Source of the DNA: Compostibacter hankyongensis
GTDB taxonomy: Bacteria > Bacteroidota > Bacteroidia > Chitinophagales > Chitinophagaceae
DNA length: 64,000 nt
Assembly: GCF_039541075.1 (NCBI RefSeq)
Contig: NZ_BAABFN010000005.1
Coordinates: forward strand, 124,001-188,000
Direction of reading: 5' to 3'
In this document: positions 35,501 through 43,935 of the stretch, piece after piece
Layout of the letters: every line of letters starts with the position of its first letter
Numbering within the stretch: the first letter of the stretch is position 1
Program-made: the position numbers and the translations under genes
Notes under the pieces: generated by a model
Told to the model about the DNA's origin: nothing
The model's database searches: none
Seen by the model: the letters and a program-made list of their open reading frames with translations, nothing else

Positions 35501-38500
35501 AAACGGCCGGCTTGCCTGCGGGACAGCTCAGCTTTGAAGAAGTCGCAGACTGGGTGACGAGCGCCCTGCAAAACCCGATACCCTACCACCAGACCTTTGA
35601 CGAGAATGCCTCCCCGGAGGCACGTCTGTTGGGCCAGGACCGTACTTACTTCTGGAACGAAGACCAAACCAAGGCCGGCGCCCTTGGCGAACTAAGCTAT
35701 CACAATCTGTCTCATCATGACGAAACAGCCATAGGTACAGCGGAATTCTATACTTCCGTATTTGGGGACAAATTGGATAACGACCTGATGACCAACGACA
35801 GCGGGTATGTGCTGCAAGACGGTATGTGGTGGTCGCATAGTCCGGTTACCTTTTACCTCGATCAACCGGAACAATTTTATCTGCCCAGCCAAACCGTCAA
35901 CACGGCTGCAAAAAAACTGCCGCCCGACTCGCTGACCGGCGTCGGGGAAAACACGCTCTATACTAAAAGCACTATAGCTTACGACCCGTATTACCTCTTC
36001 AACACTGCTGTTTCTGCCTGGTTGTCCGATACGATCGAACTGACCACCACCGCTGAGATCGACTACCAGGCCTTGCAGCCCTGGCGGGCGACGGACCCTA
36101 ATCAAAACATACACGAAGTGCTTTTCGACCCGCTCGGGCAGGTGATCGTTGCCTCTACCTACGGGCAACTGCAGGGAAAGCCCGTGGGCAACAGTCCGGT
36201 CTCAGATTACCAGCCTATTGCAGCTACCTTTGAGCAAGTACTGGAAAATCCACAGGTCTACCTGCAACAGGCCAACAATTACTATTATTACGACCTGCAT
36301 GCATGGACCGAACGCCGGCAGCCCGTGCGGTCAGTCGCCCTGGTTGGGGAAAAATTCAGCTCCCAGCTGACGGAGCAGGAAGAAAACATTATCCAGGTTG
36401 CGGTCGCTTATAACGATGGATTTGGGAGGGCCATCGAAGTCAAGCAGAAAGCCGATGCAGGACCGGTGAAGATGATCGGGACGGTGGCCCTCACTCATGA
36501 ACCTGTTGGTCCCGGCTCTTCGTCCGGGGAGCGGTGGACCGTAAGCGGACGAACGGTATACAACAACAAAGGCCTGCCCGCCCAGCAATATTTGCCCTAC
36601 TTCTCCGCCACACCGGATTACGAAGACCAGCAGGCAATCGAAATGGAATCGCTGGTCCCTCCCCCATCGGTCATCCAATACGATGCTTTGGACCGGGCGG
36701 TCCGCACGGACGACCCCAAGGGTTTTTATTCCCGGGTAAAGTTTACCCCCTGGAAAACAGAGACCTTTGACCCCAACGACACCGTAGCCGGCTCCAGCTA
36801 CTTTCAAAAAAACTATAACCGCCTCCCGGAACACGAAAAGGATGCCCTGGACAAGGCATTGCGCTGTACCCATACCCCTTCCGTACAGATCATGGACAAC
36901 TTAGGACGTGTCACACGAAATATCCAGAACAATCTCGGTATCGTGCGGCTGGCGCACCTAAAAAAGCTGGCAACGCAACACCAGACTACCGCGGCGGCGC
37001 TGTTCAGCCAGCTGGTGGCGCTCGGCATACTCGACCTCTTGGAGGAAGGCGCTGACGAAGGGGTTTTGAGCGAAGCCACACTCCACTGGAATGAAGACCT
37101 CCTGAACCGCATTACCTCGCAGTTCGGCCCGCTCTCTCCCGGCCTGCTGGAACTATTGTACAACGGGCGCATGACTACCCTGCAGGTCTATGATATCCAG
37201 GGACGCACCCTGCTCAGCATGGATCCACGGCTGTATTACTATAATCTGATAAAGGGTGATGCACGGTATAATTTCAGATATACCTACAACATGACCGGTG
37301 AAACGCTCCATACCCGGAGCTGCGACGCGGGAGAAGCCTGGGTGCTTAACAACCTTTTCGGCCTGCCGGTCTGCAGCTGGGATAACCGCGGCTTCGTCAT
37401 ACACGCCTGTTACGACCGGTTACAGCGGCCTCTGCTCAGACAGGTCATGGGCGGGGACGGTACTTTCTCTCTGAATAATATCACCCAAAAAACGATTTAT
37501 GGAGAAAGCGATCCTGACGCTATTGAAAATAATCTTATGGGGCAGGCGATCCAATCCTACGATGAAGCCGGTCTCGCTACCGTAAGTGCCTATTCGCTAA
37601 ACAATCAGCCATTGGCAGTCGTGCAGCAGCTACGTGCCGACTACACGACCGAGGCCAACTGGACTCCGGACGCCTGCGTGGCTGTTGCAAAAGAAGAGCA
37701 ATTCATCACAGCCACAGAAACCGATGCGCTGGGCCGCCCGATCCGGCAAATAACGCCGGATGGAAATGTCTGCGAGCCCACTTACAACCAGAGCGGATAT
37801 TTCAAAGCGATGTATGTGGCGCTGGGAAAGGAAGCCCCTCAAGCTATCGTGAACAACGTGGAGTACGATGCCCAGGGCAAGCCGGCACAGATCGACTACG
37901 GCAACGATATCAGCACCCGTTATGATTACGAAGTTAGCACACAGCGCCTGATCCGGCTGCGGAGCTACCGCCGTTCAGCGACACCGGATAAGGATGATCT
38001 TGTGCAAGACCTGCGTTACTGGTACGACCCGGTAGGTAATGTCAGTACAAAAATAGATCATTCCTGGTCGACCGTATTTAGCGCTAACCAGCAGGTGGAT
38101 CCGCAGAACAATTATGTTTATGATCCCCTGTATCGCCTTACCCGGGCTACGGGGCGGCAACTGGCCTATACGGGGGCCGTACCGCCGGATGAAAAATGGC
38201 TTGTGGATAGGGGTATTGGGTTCCGCACCGCCAATCCCAACGATCCGAACCAGCTGGAAAACTATATCGAACGCTATGCTTATGATCTTGCAGGTAATTT
38301 AACCGGACTACAGCACAGCGCCTCGCATAGCTGGAGCTCCCGCCTTACCATCAGTCCGGACAGCAACCGACTGGCAGGCACAGCGTATGACGGCAACGGA
38401 AACACCCGCTCCCTCGAGCATTTGCAAAATCTGCGTTGGGATTATCGCAATAACCTTGCTGCTGCAAACATCGTCACCCGGAAAGAGGGGCTGTCAGACG

Positions 38501-39999
38501 CCGAATATTACCTGTACTCATCCGGCGGCGTTCGCCTGCGCAAAGTAAACGAGCGGCTGGCCGCGAACGGATCGGTAGAAATAACAGACACCCTTTACCT
38601 GGGTAATTATGAAAGGAAGACAATAAGCGTCAGGCAGTCGGAAAACACGCCCCCTGCCCTGCTGCAACGCAATACCCTTAAAGTAGACGGTCCTGGAAGC
38701 ACAGTCTGTCTGATTCATCACTGGCCGGTCGATGTCCGCAACCGCGAAACCAGCCGGGAAGGCCAGCGCCAGTTCCGCTATCAGCTGGACGATACGCAGG
38801 GCTCCGTAAGCCTCGAGCTTAACGAGAAAGCACAGCTCATCACCTACGAAGAATATTTTCCTTACGGCAACACCGCCTTTACGGTAGAGAAAAACCAGGT
38901 GGAAGTTCAGCTAAAGACCTACCGCTATTCCGGTCAGGAACGAGACGCCACGGGCCTGTATTATTATGGGGCCCGGTACTACCCGCCCTGGCTCTGCCGT
39001 TGGCTCAATCCAGATCCGGGCGGTACGATCGATGGACTGAACCTTTTTACTTTTGTAAGCGGGAATCCGGTAACGAAAGTGGATGTGGGGGGTTACGGAG
39101 GAAACTCAGCGACAGAAGAGCCGAAGAAGACAGCCAGTGCTAAGCCCCGAAACCAGGCATTAGTTCAGAAAGGGGCCGCAAATAGAAGAGCCGCTAAGCG
39201 GAAGTGGACAGCTGTAGCTTCGGAGGGTAGTTCCACTGGTTCCTCCGCCCCTCCTCGTAAAAGGAGGTTTGTTAAAACAGACGATGGTGATGTTTCGGAC
39301 TCAGACACCGAAGAATTTGATAGACATACGAGCAATCCCCGCAAAAAAAAGAGCGGAAAAAATCTCGTTCCTCAGACGTTTACCCAACACCTGAATGAAC
39401 GGCGCACAAGGAATGTAACCAAATGGGCGACAAAACGCGGAATTCGACCCGATTCCCCGATACCAAACAATAAGTTCGAAAAAAAAGATCTTGCTCTACA
39501 TCAAAGCACATTAAAAGATGATGTTAGGAGCATTCATGATAAAATTCCAAAAACAGGCAAGGATGGCAAAACAAACAGGAGTTACGGAGCTACTACTATT
39601 GCTACAGCAATAATCAAGGACAATAAAAATGACATCTATAAGAAATACGCTTTCTCTAATACTGAAATAATGGCCGTTGGTCTTCGGGAAAAAGCGGAAT
39701 CTTTGGGGTATCACGTCATACAAACCGGGCAGTCACACGCAGAAGCAGAATATTATTTATACATGAATTCCAGGAAACATTTTGAGCATATTGATATGGC
39801 CGTTGACAAACCCCACTGTGCTGAATGCGTGGAGTATGCTGATCATTTTATAGGTAAAAATTTTCAGACTCAAACCGAAAAATCCAATAAAATATTCACG
39901 AATTACCATGGTCTTGCTGAACTTGAGGCTGCCGGAGGTTTCACCAGCCTCATCAGGGATTCAAAAACAGCGGCACGCAAGCCAAGAACAACTGCATAA
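32509..39999 (+). CDS. Fused TcB-TcC Tc-toxin subunit with C-terminal deaminase-like effector
   Basis: About 2,496 residues from ATG 32509 (GTG 32482 is possible). In order: an SpvB N-terminal domain (about 10-260; SMNIPIPLPAARGQSPQL, SYHSGSGNG), FG-GAP/TcdB-midN repeats (DLTGDGLADLVIF, DFNGDGLADYV, DIDGSGTNDII), the TcdB-midC region (EERVFRGFGFVESW), Rhs/YD repeats, and the TcC core ending WLNPDPGGTIDGLNLFTF (Asp2169, Asp2175). That core is the self-cleaving Rhs end that seals the effector in the cocoon. In well-studied Tc systems TcB and TcC are separate genes; here they are one. The last 300 residues are a variable effector: a basic linker, then His2410-Ala-Glu2412 and Cys2437-x2-Cys2440, the zinc site of the cytidine-deaminase fold. 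The effector DNA looks AT-richer than the shell. Confidence 0.93.
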   Translation: MESSTPTFQRPAIDLPTGGGSIKGLGDSYQASGFNGAGSMNIPIPLPAARGQSPQLALSYHSGSGNGSFGMGFGIGLSSITRKTSKGIPTYAEHDVFLLDEGELVPVTDAGGKTYQTVQDEWSITLYRPRIEGSFARIEYHCQNQGTESYWKIVSGNNVTTVYGRGSAARIANPADARQVFCWMLEEMVDPNGNRIRYHYKSEDGEGVPPELLREGACNSYLDHVEYGNYFLDEEEYFAFRVQLQYSGFDPINPTAAPGPWEVRPDPFSTFLSGFEVRNYRLCKAILVYHQFQGQHDNAPVLASALHLTYTWDHGTDLSFLTQATQWGYRINSRGAYEYRSLPALDLHYHNFQPNGHSFRHLQLEGNTALPDYLWNGTFAAADLYSEGLPGFLLSNEQTTLYWEPMGEGIYRGPIVPEAFPLNKDLQQPNIMLTDLESNGYKSLVTYQQGIAGYHAASHQGQWAPFVAFEENALELAEPEAAHVDLTGDGLADLVIFDGPSIRWYPSLGTKGHGKAHECILPAGFPATNNNAKEVLLTFADFNGDGLADYVRIANGEVQYWPGSGYGHFGEVVQMQGAPIFSNGLDIARLHLADIDGSGTNDIIYMEYDRAVIWFNRSGNDFSAPMYIPLPFTFDNISEVNFVDVLGNGTNCMILTRIEPEVEHLYYDFSGGHKCYLMNRVENNAGARHEIHYGSTVQQYLADKRAGRVDASRLFFPVQVVTRHVIIDQISHALHVSKYAYHDGYFDPEERVFRGFGFVESWDTDHYQAFEATARKLDFTPDTLNEELHVSPAYTKSWYHTGAFAKSDVIEAQYRKDYYQGDQEARSIPSHSFSPAFEQADAETYRQGYAALEGQLLRQEVYGLDGSDKENDPFSISETHVHVRLVQPRYSNRYAVIFPFANESITWNYERDPADPQIAHSFALETDAYGNTLRSATVSYPRRPQPDKCVFPEQGITHMVLNETAYATLIRDEPDEAQQLRTCRWTGMAYEHTTYQVKTAGLPAGQLSFEEVADWVTSALQNPIPYHQTFDENASPEARLLGQDRTYFWNEDQTKAGALGELSYHNLSHHDETAIGTAEFYTSVFGDKLDNDLMTNDSGYVLQDGMWWSHSPVTFYLDQPEQFYLPSQTVNTAAKKLPPDSLTGVGENTLYTKSTIAYDPYYLFNTAVSAWLSDTIELTTTAEIDYQALQPWRATDPNQNIHEVLFDPLGQVIVASTYGQLQGKPVGNSPVSDYQPIAATFEQVLENPQVYLQQANNYYYYDLHAWTERRQPVRSVALVGEKFSSQLTEQEENIIQVAVAYNDGFGRAIEVKQKADAGPVKMIGTVALTHEPVGPGSSSGERWTVSGRTVYNNKGLPAQQYLPYFSATPDYEDQQAIEMESLVPPPSVIQYDALDRAVRTDDPKGFYSRVKFTPWKTETFDPNDTVAGSSYFQKNYNRLPEHEKDALDKALRCTHTPSVQIMDNLGRVTRNIQNNLGIVRLAHLKKLATQHQTTAAALFSQLVALGILDLLEEGADEGVLSEATLHWNEDLLNRITSQFGPLSPGLLELLYNGRMTTLQVYDIQGRTLLSMDPRLYYYNLIKGDARYNFRYTYNMTGETLHTRSCDAGEAWVLNNLFGLPVCSWDNRGFVIHACYDRLQRPLLRQVMGGDGTFSLNNITQKTIYGESDPDAIENNLMGQAIQSYDEAGLATVSAYSLNNQPLAVVQQLRADYTTEANWTPDACVAVAKEEQFITATETDALGRPIRQITPDGNVCEPTYNQSGYFKAMYVALGKEAPQAIVNNVEYDAQGKPAQIDYGNDISTRYDYEVSTQRLIRLRSYRRSATPDKDDLVQDLRYWYDPVGNVSTKIDHSWSTVFSANQQVDPQNNYVYDPLYRLTRATGRQLAYTGAVPPDEKWLVDRGIGFRTANPNDPNQLENYIERYAYDLAGNLTGLQHSASHSWSSRLTISPDSNRLAGTAYDGNGNTRSLEHLQNLRWDYRNNLAAANIVTRKEGLSDAEYYLYSSGGVRLRKVNERLAANGSVEITDTLYLGNYERKTISVRQSENTPPALLQRNTLKVDGPGSTVCLIHHWPVDVRNRETSREGQRQFRYQLDDTQGSVSLELNEKAQLITYEEYFPYGNTAFTVEKNQVEVQLKTYRYSGQERDATGLYYYGARYYPPWLCRWLNPDPGGTIDGLNLFTFVSGNPVTKVDVGGYGGNSATEEPKKTASAKPRNQALVQKGAANRRAAKRKWTAVASEGSSTGSSAPPRKRRFVKTDDGDVSDSDTEEFDRHTSNPRKKKSGKNLVPQTFTQHLNERRTRNVTKWATKRGIRPDSPIPNNKFEKKDLALHQSTLKDDVRSIHDKIPKTGKDGKTNRSYGATTIATAIIKDNKNDIYKKYAFSNTEIMAVGLREKAESLGYHVIQTGQSHAEAEYYLYMNSRKHFEHIDMAVDKPHCAECVEYADHFIGKNFQTQTEKSNKIFTNYHGLAELEAAGGFTSLIRDSKTAARKPRTTA

Positions 40000-40021
40000 T
40001 GAAAAACCTCTTAGATTCCCT

Positions 40022-40041
40022 TTTCAGCTTTTTTGCTGAAA
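40022..40041 (+). terminator. Stem-loop just after the Tc toxin gene
   Basis: TTTCAGC-TTTTTT-GCTGAAA forms a 7-bp stem with a T6 loop 22 bp past the TcB-TcC stop. There is no long U-run after it, so termination is plausible but not strong. No immunity-like small gene fits in the 117 bp before the next gene. Confidence 0.4.
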
Positions 40042-40116
40042 TAAGAAGTTAATGCAGGTTTCATTTTAAGATAATATTACGATAATAATGGCGGCGTAGA
40101 TTCGGACTATTTAAGC

Positions 40117-41226
40117 ATGCCTTTTTATCAAAATATCAACCCTCAGTCAGCAGAAGGCAAACGCACCATCCGGAACCTCCTCCTGCTCCGGAAAGCGTTA
40201 AAAGCACGGATACCGGAAAAACAGGAAGGCAGCCTGCTGATCGCTACCTGGAATATCAGGGAATTTGACACCCCTAAGTATGGCGGCAGGACGGCAGAAG
40301 CTTTTTATTATATTGCCGAGATCATCTCCCGCTTTGACATCATTGCGATACAGGAAGTAAAAGAAGATCTATCAGCATTGAAGACCTTGACGGCTATCCT
40401 GGGCAGCCATTGGAAATATCTTTTTACCGATGTCACAGCGGGCCGGCAAGGCAACGGTGAGCGGCTGGCCTTTTTACTCGATACCCAAAAAGTACGTTTT
40501 GGAGGGTTGGCGGGAGAAATGGTGCTGCCTCCTTTTCAGACAAAAGACCGCAGTACGGGGCAGGTTGTTTATGAGCCTGTCAAACAGCTTGCCAGAACGC
40601 CCTACCTCTGTGGCTTCAAAGCCGGATGGACCACTTTCATACTCACTACGGTGCACATCCTCTATGGCAGTGCTGCCGCCAATGATCCTGATCGCCTCGG
40701 GGAAATAAAAGAAATAGCGCAGGCCATCGCAAAGAAAGCAACGGACAAATACGAATGGTCCAATAATCTTGTCTTGCTTGGCGACTTCAACATATACAGC
40801 CCTGAAGACCAAACCTATCAGGCTATTAAAGCTGCTGGGTTCGTCATACCGGATGCGCTGAAATCTTTGCCCGGATCCAATGTACCGAAGAACAAGTTCT
40901 ATGATCAGATCGCTTTTAAAGTAAAACCCCGGCGCTTTGACCCTACCGGTAAAGCGGGCATTTTCGACTATTACCAGTATGTATTTACCCTAAATGATGA
41001 GCACAGCTATGCGGATCAAATGGGTTCAGCTTATTCAATTACCTCAAAGGGCAGAAAAAAAACAGCGGCTGAGAAAACCCGTTATTACAAAACCTATTGG
41101 CGCACCTACCAGATGTCCGATCATCTGCCCATGTGGGTAGAGATCAAGACCGATCATGCCGACGCTTACCTTACTGCAAAGCTTCATTCAGGGAAGGATT
41201 CAACAGATGAAACCAGGCACGGCTAA
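40117..41226 (+). CDS. Endonuclease/exonuclease/phosphatase (DNase I-like) family protein
   Basis: The 369-residue protein shows the DNase I-like catalytic series in order: LLIATWNIREFD (Asn), IIAIQEVKED (Glu), FILTTVHILYG, LVLLGDFNIYSPED (Asp, Asn) and QMSDHLPMWVEI (Asp-His). There is no signal peptide or membrane segment. Members cleave DNA, RNA or phosphoesters, and the substrate is not predictable. It follows the Tc toxin gene by 117 bp on the same strand. It could be an independent housekeeping or defence nuclease; a role with the toxin is only possible by position. Confidence 0.85.
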   Translation: MPFYQNINPQSAEGKRTIRNLLLLRKALKARIPEKQEGSLLIATWNIREFDTPKYGGRTAEAFYYIAEIISRFDIIAIQEVKEDLSALKTLTAILGSHWKYLFTDVTAGRQGNGERLAFLLDTQKVRFGGLAGEMVLPPFQTKDRSTGQVVYEPVKQLARTPYLCGFKAGWTTFILTTVHILYGSAAANDPDRLGEIKEIAQAIAKKATDKYEWSNNLVLLGDFNIYSPEDQTYQAIKAAGFVIPDALKSLPGSNVPKNKFYDQIAFKVKPRRFDPTGKAGIFDYYQYVFTLNDEHSYADQMGSAYSITSKGRKKTAAEKTRYYKTYWRTYQMSDHLPMWVEIKTDHADAYLTAKLHSGKDSTDETRHG

Positions 41227-41245
41227 TCATGAATCGGGTCCCGCG

Positions 41246-42283
41246 CTATTCAACAGGCTCCCATTTGAGTTTGGCTATGCGGATTCCGTCCAGCGAAGGG
41301 TTTAATGCAACGATATAATAGGCGCCGCCGGAAGATATGATCTCTGGAGCGGCTACAGGCAATGTTCCGATTCGGGAGCTGTCATCACCTATCCCGAAGT
41401 TGAGTGGATCGTTAGATGCATATTGGGTATTCAGGTTGTTTTTACCATAAACCTGATTCCTGAAAAGATAATAAGCGCCGGCTTTTCTTACTACAAACGG
41501 GCATTCCGCACCTCCCCCAAACCAGTCGGTCTTCTGGTCGGCCGTTCCGCCGGCAGCCACCATGACAGGCTGGCTCCAATGCTTTAGATCGGCAGAGGTG
41601 CGGCAAAAATCAGCGGACTTGTATGTTTTACGGACGGTCTTGCCATTTTCCATTACCGTTCCGTCCGGACCGGTATGCCCTGCATAATAGCAATAATACA
41701 TCCCCTTGTCGTATATGACCATCGGATCCCTGGTGTTATTATATGGTCCTGTAAACAGCGCCGACCGGCCCTGCTCATTCAATACACGGGTAAATCTTTT
41801 ACCATCGGTGCTACTGGCAAGGCATATGCTGTTCCAGTCTCCGTAAATCATATAAAAAGTATCCTTTGCCCGGAACACAAAGGGCGCCTGCAGCCCGCCT
41901 GCGGCTTCCCCCACCGTTGTATCCGCTTCCATGGCTATGCCTCGGGGTTCCCAATCGCTGTCCGTAAGGTTTTTACCTTCCCAATGGTAAAAAAGACGGG
42001 TATGTCCCCCGCAGCGGGTATTTCTGATGCAGGACCAGAGCTGCCAGGTGCCGTCTGCAGCCTGCCAGATACCAAAATCAACAGGCTGCTGTTTTTCCGA
42101 CGTATATTTCCCCATATCCGGATTACCCGCGATCTGCCACCACGGGCCGTCGATCACGGGGCGGGTCAACACATGATGGGTCGGCGAATTCTTACCGCCA
42201 AGCATCAAGAGCCCACCTGCCATCAGCAGGCATAATAAGACCTGCCGATAAAGGCAATTACAGAATTGCTTCCCATTTAGCAT
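41246..42283 (-). CDS. Exported GH43-like five-bladed beta-propeller
   Basis: The 345-residue protein has an N-terminal hydrophobic signal (QVLLCLLMAGGLLMLGG) and the repeated propeller strands of the GH43/GH32-type clan. Examples are FYMIYGDWNSICLASSTDGKRF, TRDPMVIYDKGMYYCYYAG and CPFVVRKAGAYYLFRNQ. The RDPMVIYDKG unit matches the conserved general-acid region seen in GH43 relatives, but I cannot place all three catalytic acids. It is likely to act on a glycan outside the cytoplasm. It converges with the nuclease gene and diverges from the next plus-strand gene. Confidence 0.7.
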   Translation of the reverse strand: MLNGKQFCNCLYRQVLLCLLMAGGLLMLGGKNSPTHHVLTRPVIDGPWWQIAGNPDMGKYTSEKQQPVDFGIWQAADGTWQLWSCIRNTRCGGHTRLFYHWEGKNLTDSDWEPRGIAMEADTTVGEAAGGLQAPFVFRAKDTFYMIYGDWNSICLASSTDGKRFTRVLNEQGRSALFTGPYNNTRDPMVIYDKGMYYCYYAGHTGPDGTVMENGKTVRKTYKSADFCRTSADLKHWSQPVMVAAGGTADQKTDWFGGGAECPFVVRKAGAYYLFRNQVYGKNNLNTQYASNDPLNFGIGDDSSRIGTLPVAAPEIISSGGAYYIVALNPSLDGIRIAKLKWEPVE

Positions 42284-42373
42284 AGATGGCTTTTCTGTAT
42301 AAAACTATAAAAACGTCTTAAAAAATCCGGCATTTTATGTTCCTGCCGGGTTGACCATTATCAGTAACGGACC

Positions 42374-42385
42374 TGACTTCTGTCA
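42374..42385. promoter_or_regulatory. FNR-type box TGACTTCTGTCA
   Basis: The inverted repeat TGAC-N4-GTCA (flanked TCAA on the right) lies 72 bp upstream of the 42457 gene. It is one of seven TGAY-N4-RTCA boxes in the 42-54 kb block. Confidence 0.6.
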
Positions 42386-42456
42386 AGGGTTCTTCCTGCC
42401 AAATATATTCATTTTGTACCTAAATATTGTTTTTATTCATAATTAGAAGACAGTGT

Positions 42457-42864
42457 ATGGAACTGCATATCAGAGTATACAGCCAGGTCAGGGATCTCCA
42501 GGAGGATTTCAATGCCAGGTTTCCTTATTTGAGGCTCGAATTTTTCAGATATCCCCATGCAGATAAAAAATTATCGTCCAGGGGTGAAGAAATAGACTCT
42601 TCCACGCCGCTGAGCCAGCTCAGCAAGTCTGTGCCGGCAGTGATCGAGGTCAATGAAAAAATGACGGTCAGTCAGACGGAGAAGGAATTTCAGGAGCGGC
42701 TGGGCCTGTTCGTACAGGTCCTTCGCAAGTCTGGCAGAATATGGATAGAGACGTCCCTGACCGATCACTGGACCCTCGAGCAGCAGAACAGCGAAGGAGA
42801 AAGCATGAGCAGCATGCATGAGCGCCGGAGAGAGCCGGGGGCCGGAGAAAGCAACGGCGACTGA
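42457..42864 (+). CDS. Conserved-looking hypothetical protein, 135 aa
   Basis: I do not recognise the family. The ATG at 42457 (MELHIRVYSQVRDLQEDF) is preferred over 42427, whose added residues look non-coding. The protein has a ferredoxin-like strand-helix start (LHIRVYSQV; YLRLEFFRY). A middle segment, PLSQLSKSVPAVIEVNEKMTVSQTEKEF, looks like part of a substrate-binding or dimerisation fold, and the C-terminus is Arg/Glu-rich and probably disordered. It has an FNR-type box 72 bp upstream and sits 3 bp from the convergent receiver-CRP regulator. This suggests a function under low oxygen. Confidence 0.65.
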   Translation: MELHIRVYSQVRDLQEDFNARFPYLRLEFFRYPHADKKLSSRGEEIDSSTPLSQLSKSVPAVIEVNEKMTVSQTEKEFQERLGLFVQVLRKSGRIWIETSLTDHWTLEQQNSEGESMSSMHERRREPGAGESNGD

Positions 42865-42867
42865 ATC

Positions 42868-43926
42868 TCAATAGGGAAGCGCATTCAGTTTTTTCTCATT
42901 GATGACGAATACTTTACCGTTTCTGATCTCGATGAGCCCTTCTGCCTTGAAATCGCTCAGGGTCCTGATGAAAGATTCGGTAGCCACGCCGACGGCATAA
43001 GCCATATTTTCCCGGGAGATATCCAGCAGCACGGGCGCGTGTTCGCCCTGCTTGAATTTTTCGCACAGCTGTACAAGACCGAAAGCCACTTTTTTACGCA
43101 GGGAATTATAGGCAAGGTTCAGCAGGTTCTCCTCCTGTTCCCGGATATTCCTGGCAATGAGCCGGATAAATGCCCGGGATACCTGTATATCATTCGAGAT
43201 CAGGTTGATGAAGTCCTCGGCGGGTATAAGCATGAGCTCGGCATCCTCGAGGATCGCTGCGTTGTCCTTGTAATTTACGCCCTCCAGTATGGGAGAATAA
43301 CCCAGGAAATCCCCCGGCCCGTATATCTTTGTAATAAGTTCCTTGCCGTCTTCATTTACTCTGTAGGTCTTTATCTTTCCGCCGATCACATAATAGACTG
43401 CTTTAGGACGCTGCCCCTCCGCATAAAGGGCATGCTTTTTCTTATATTCACATACTTCCCTTTCTTCGGAGGTGAGCGGGATACTGGCTGCCGCTCCCGC
43501 CTGACGAATGAACTGGTTTATGCCTTCGGCATTTTCCCTGAACTCCTGCCTGATGCTTGCGATCTTTTTCAGACGGGACTCCACGGCCGAGAGCAGCTCG
43601 ATGCCATCAAAGGGCTTCGTGATATAATCGTCGGCGCCCATTTCCATTCCCTTCCTGAAGTCCCCGCGTTCCGACTTGGCCGTGAGGAAGATAAACGGCT
43701 TACCGGCCGTTTCCTTGTGCCTGTTCAGGAGGTGTAGCACGCCATAACCGTCCAGCACCGGCATCATGATATCGCAGATGATCAGGTCCGGGGCTTCGTT
43801 CAGGGCTTTCTCCGCTCCGGCTTTCCCGTTCTCGGCCGTAATCACCTCATAATCGGAGAGCCGGAGGATTTCCGCAATGTTTTCCCTTACTTCCTTATTG
43901 TCCTCGATGACCAGTATCTTTTTCAT
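42868..43926 (-). CDS. Response regulator fused to a CRP/FNR-type DNA-binding protein
   Basis: The 352-residue protein joins a receiver domain (residues 1-120; ILVIEDN acidic pocket, phospho-acceptor Asp52 in IICDIMMPVLDG, Lys in DYITKPFDGIELL) to a cyclic-nucleotide-binding-like barrel (about 150-265; ALYAEGQRPKAVYYVIGG, YGPGDFLGYSPIL). A Crp-type winged helix follows (about 270-345). The recognition helix region ATESFIRTLSDFK keeps the Glu and Arg that contact TGA half-sites in FNR/CRP proteins. It has no N-terminal Cys cluster, so it should not bind an FeS cluster and would instead be controlled by phosphorylation. The kinase gene is 9 bp upstream on the same strand. It is the best candidate binder of the TGAY-N4-RTCA boxes here. 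Confidence 0.92.
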   Translation of the reverse strand: MKKILVIEDNKEVRENIAEILRLSDYEVITAENGKAGAEKALNEAPDLIICDIMMPVLDGYGVLHLLNRHKETAGKPFIFLTAKSERGDFRKGMEMGADDYITKPFDGIELLSAVESRLKKIASIRQEFRENAEGINQFIRQAGAAASIPLTSEEREVCEYKKKHALYAEGQRPKAVYYVIGGKIKTYRVNEDGKELITKIYGPGDFLGYSPILEGVNYKDNAAILEDAELMLIPAEDFINLISNDIQVSRAFIRLIARNIREQEENLLNLAYNSLRKKVAFGLVQLCEKFKQGEHAPVLLDISRENMAYAVGVATESFIRTLSDFKAEGLIEIRNGKVFVINEKKLNALPY

Positions 43927-43935
43927 ATTGAAGTA

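Noticed and set aside
34699..35667. Reading frame of 322 codons on the minus strand inside the Tc toxin gene
   Set aside because: The plus strand carries clear TcB motifs; the antisense frame is Arg/Gly/Val-rich and has no recognisable domain.
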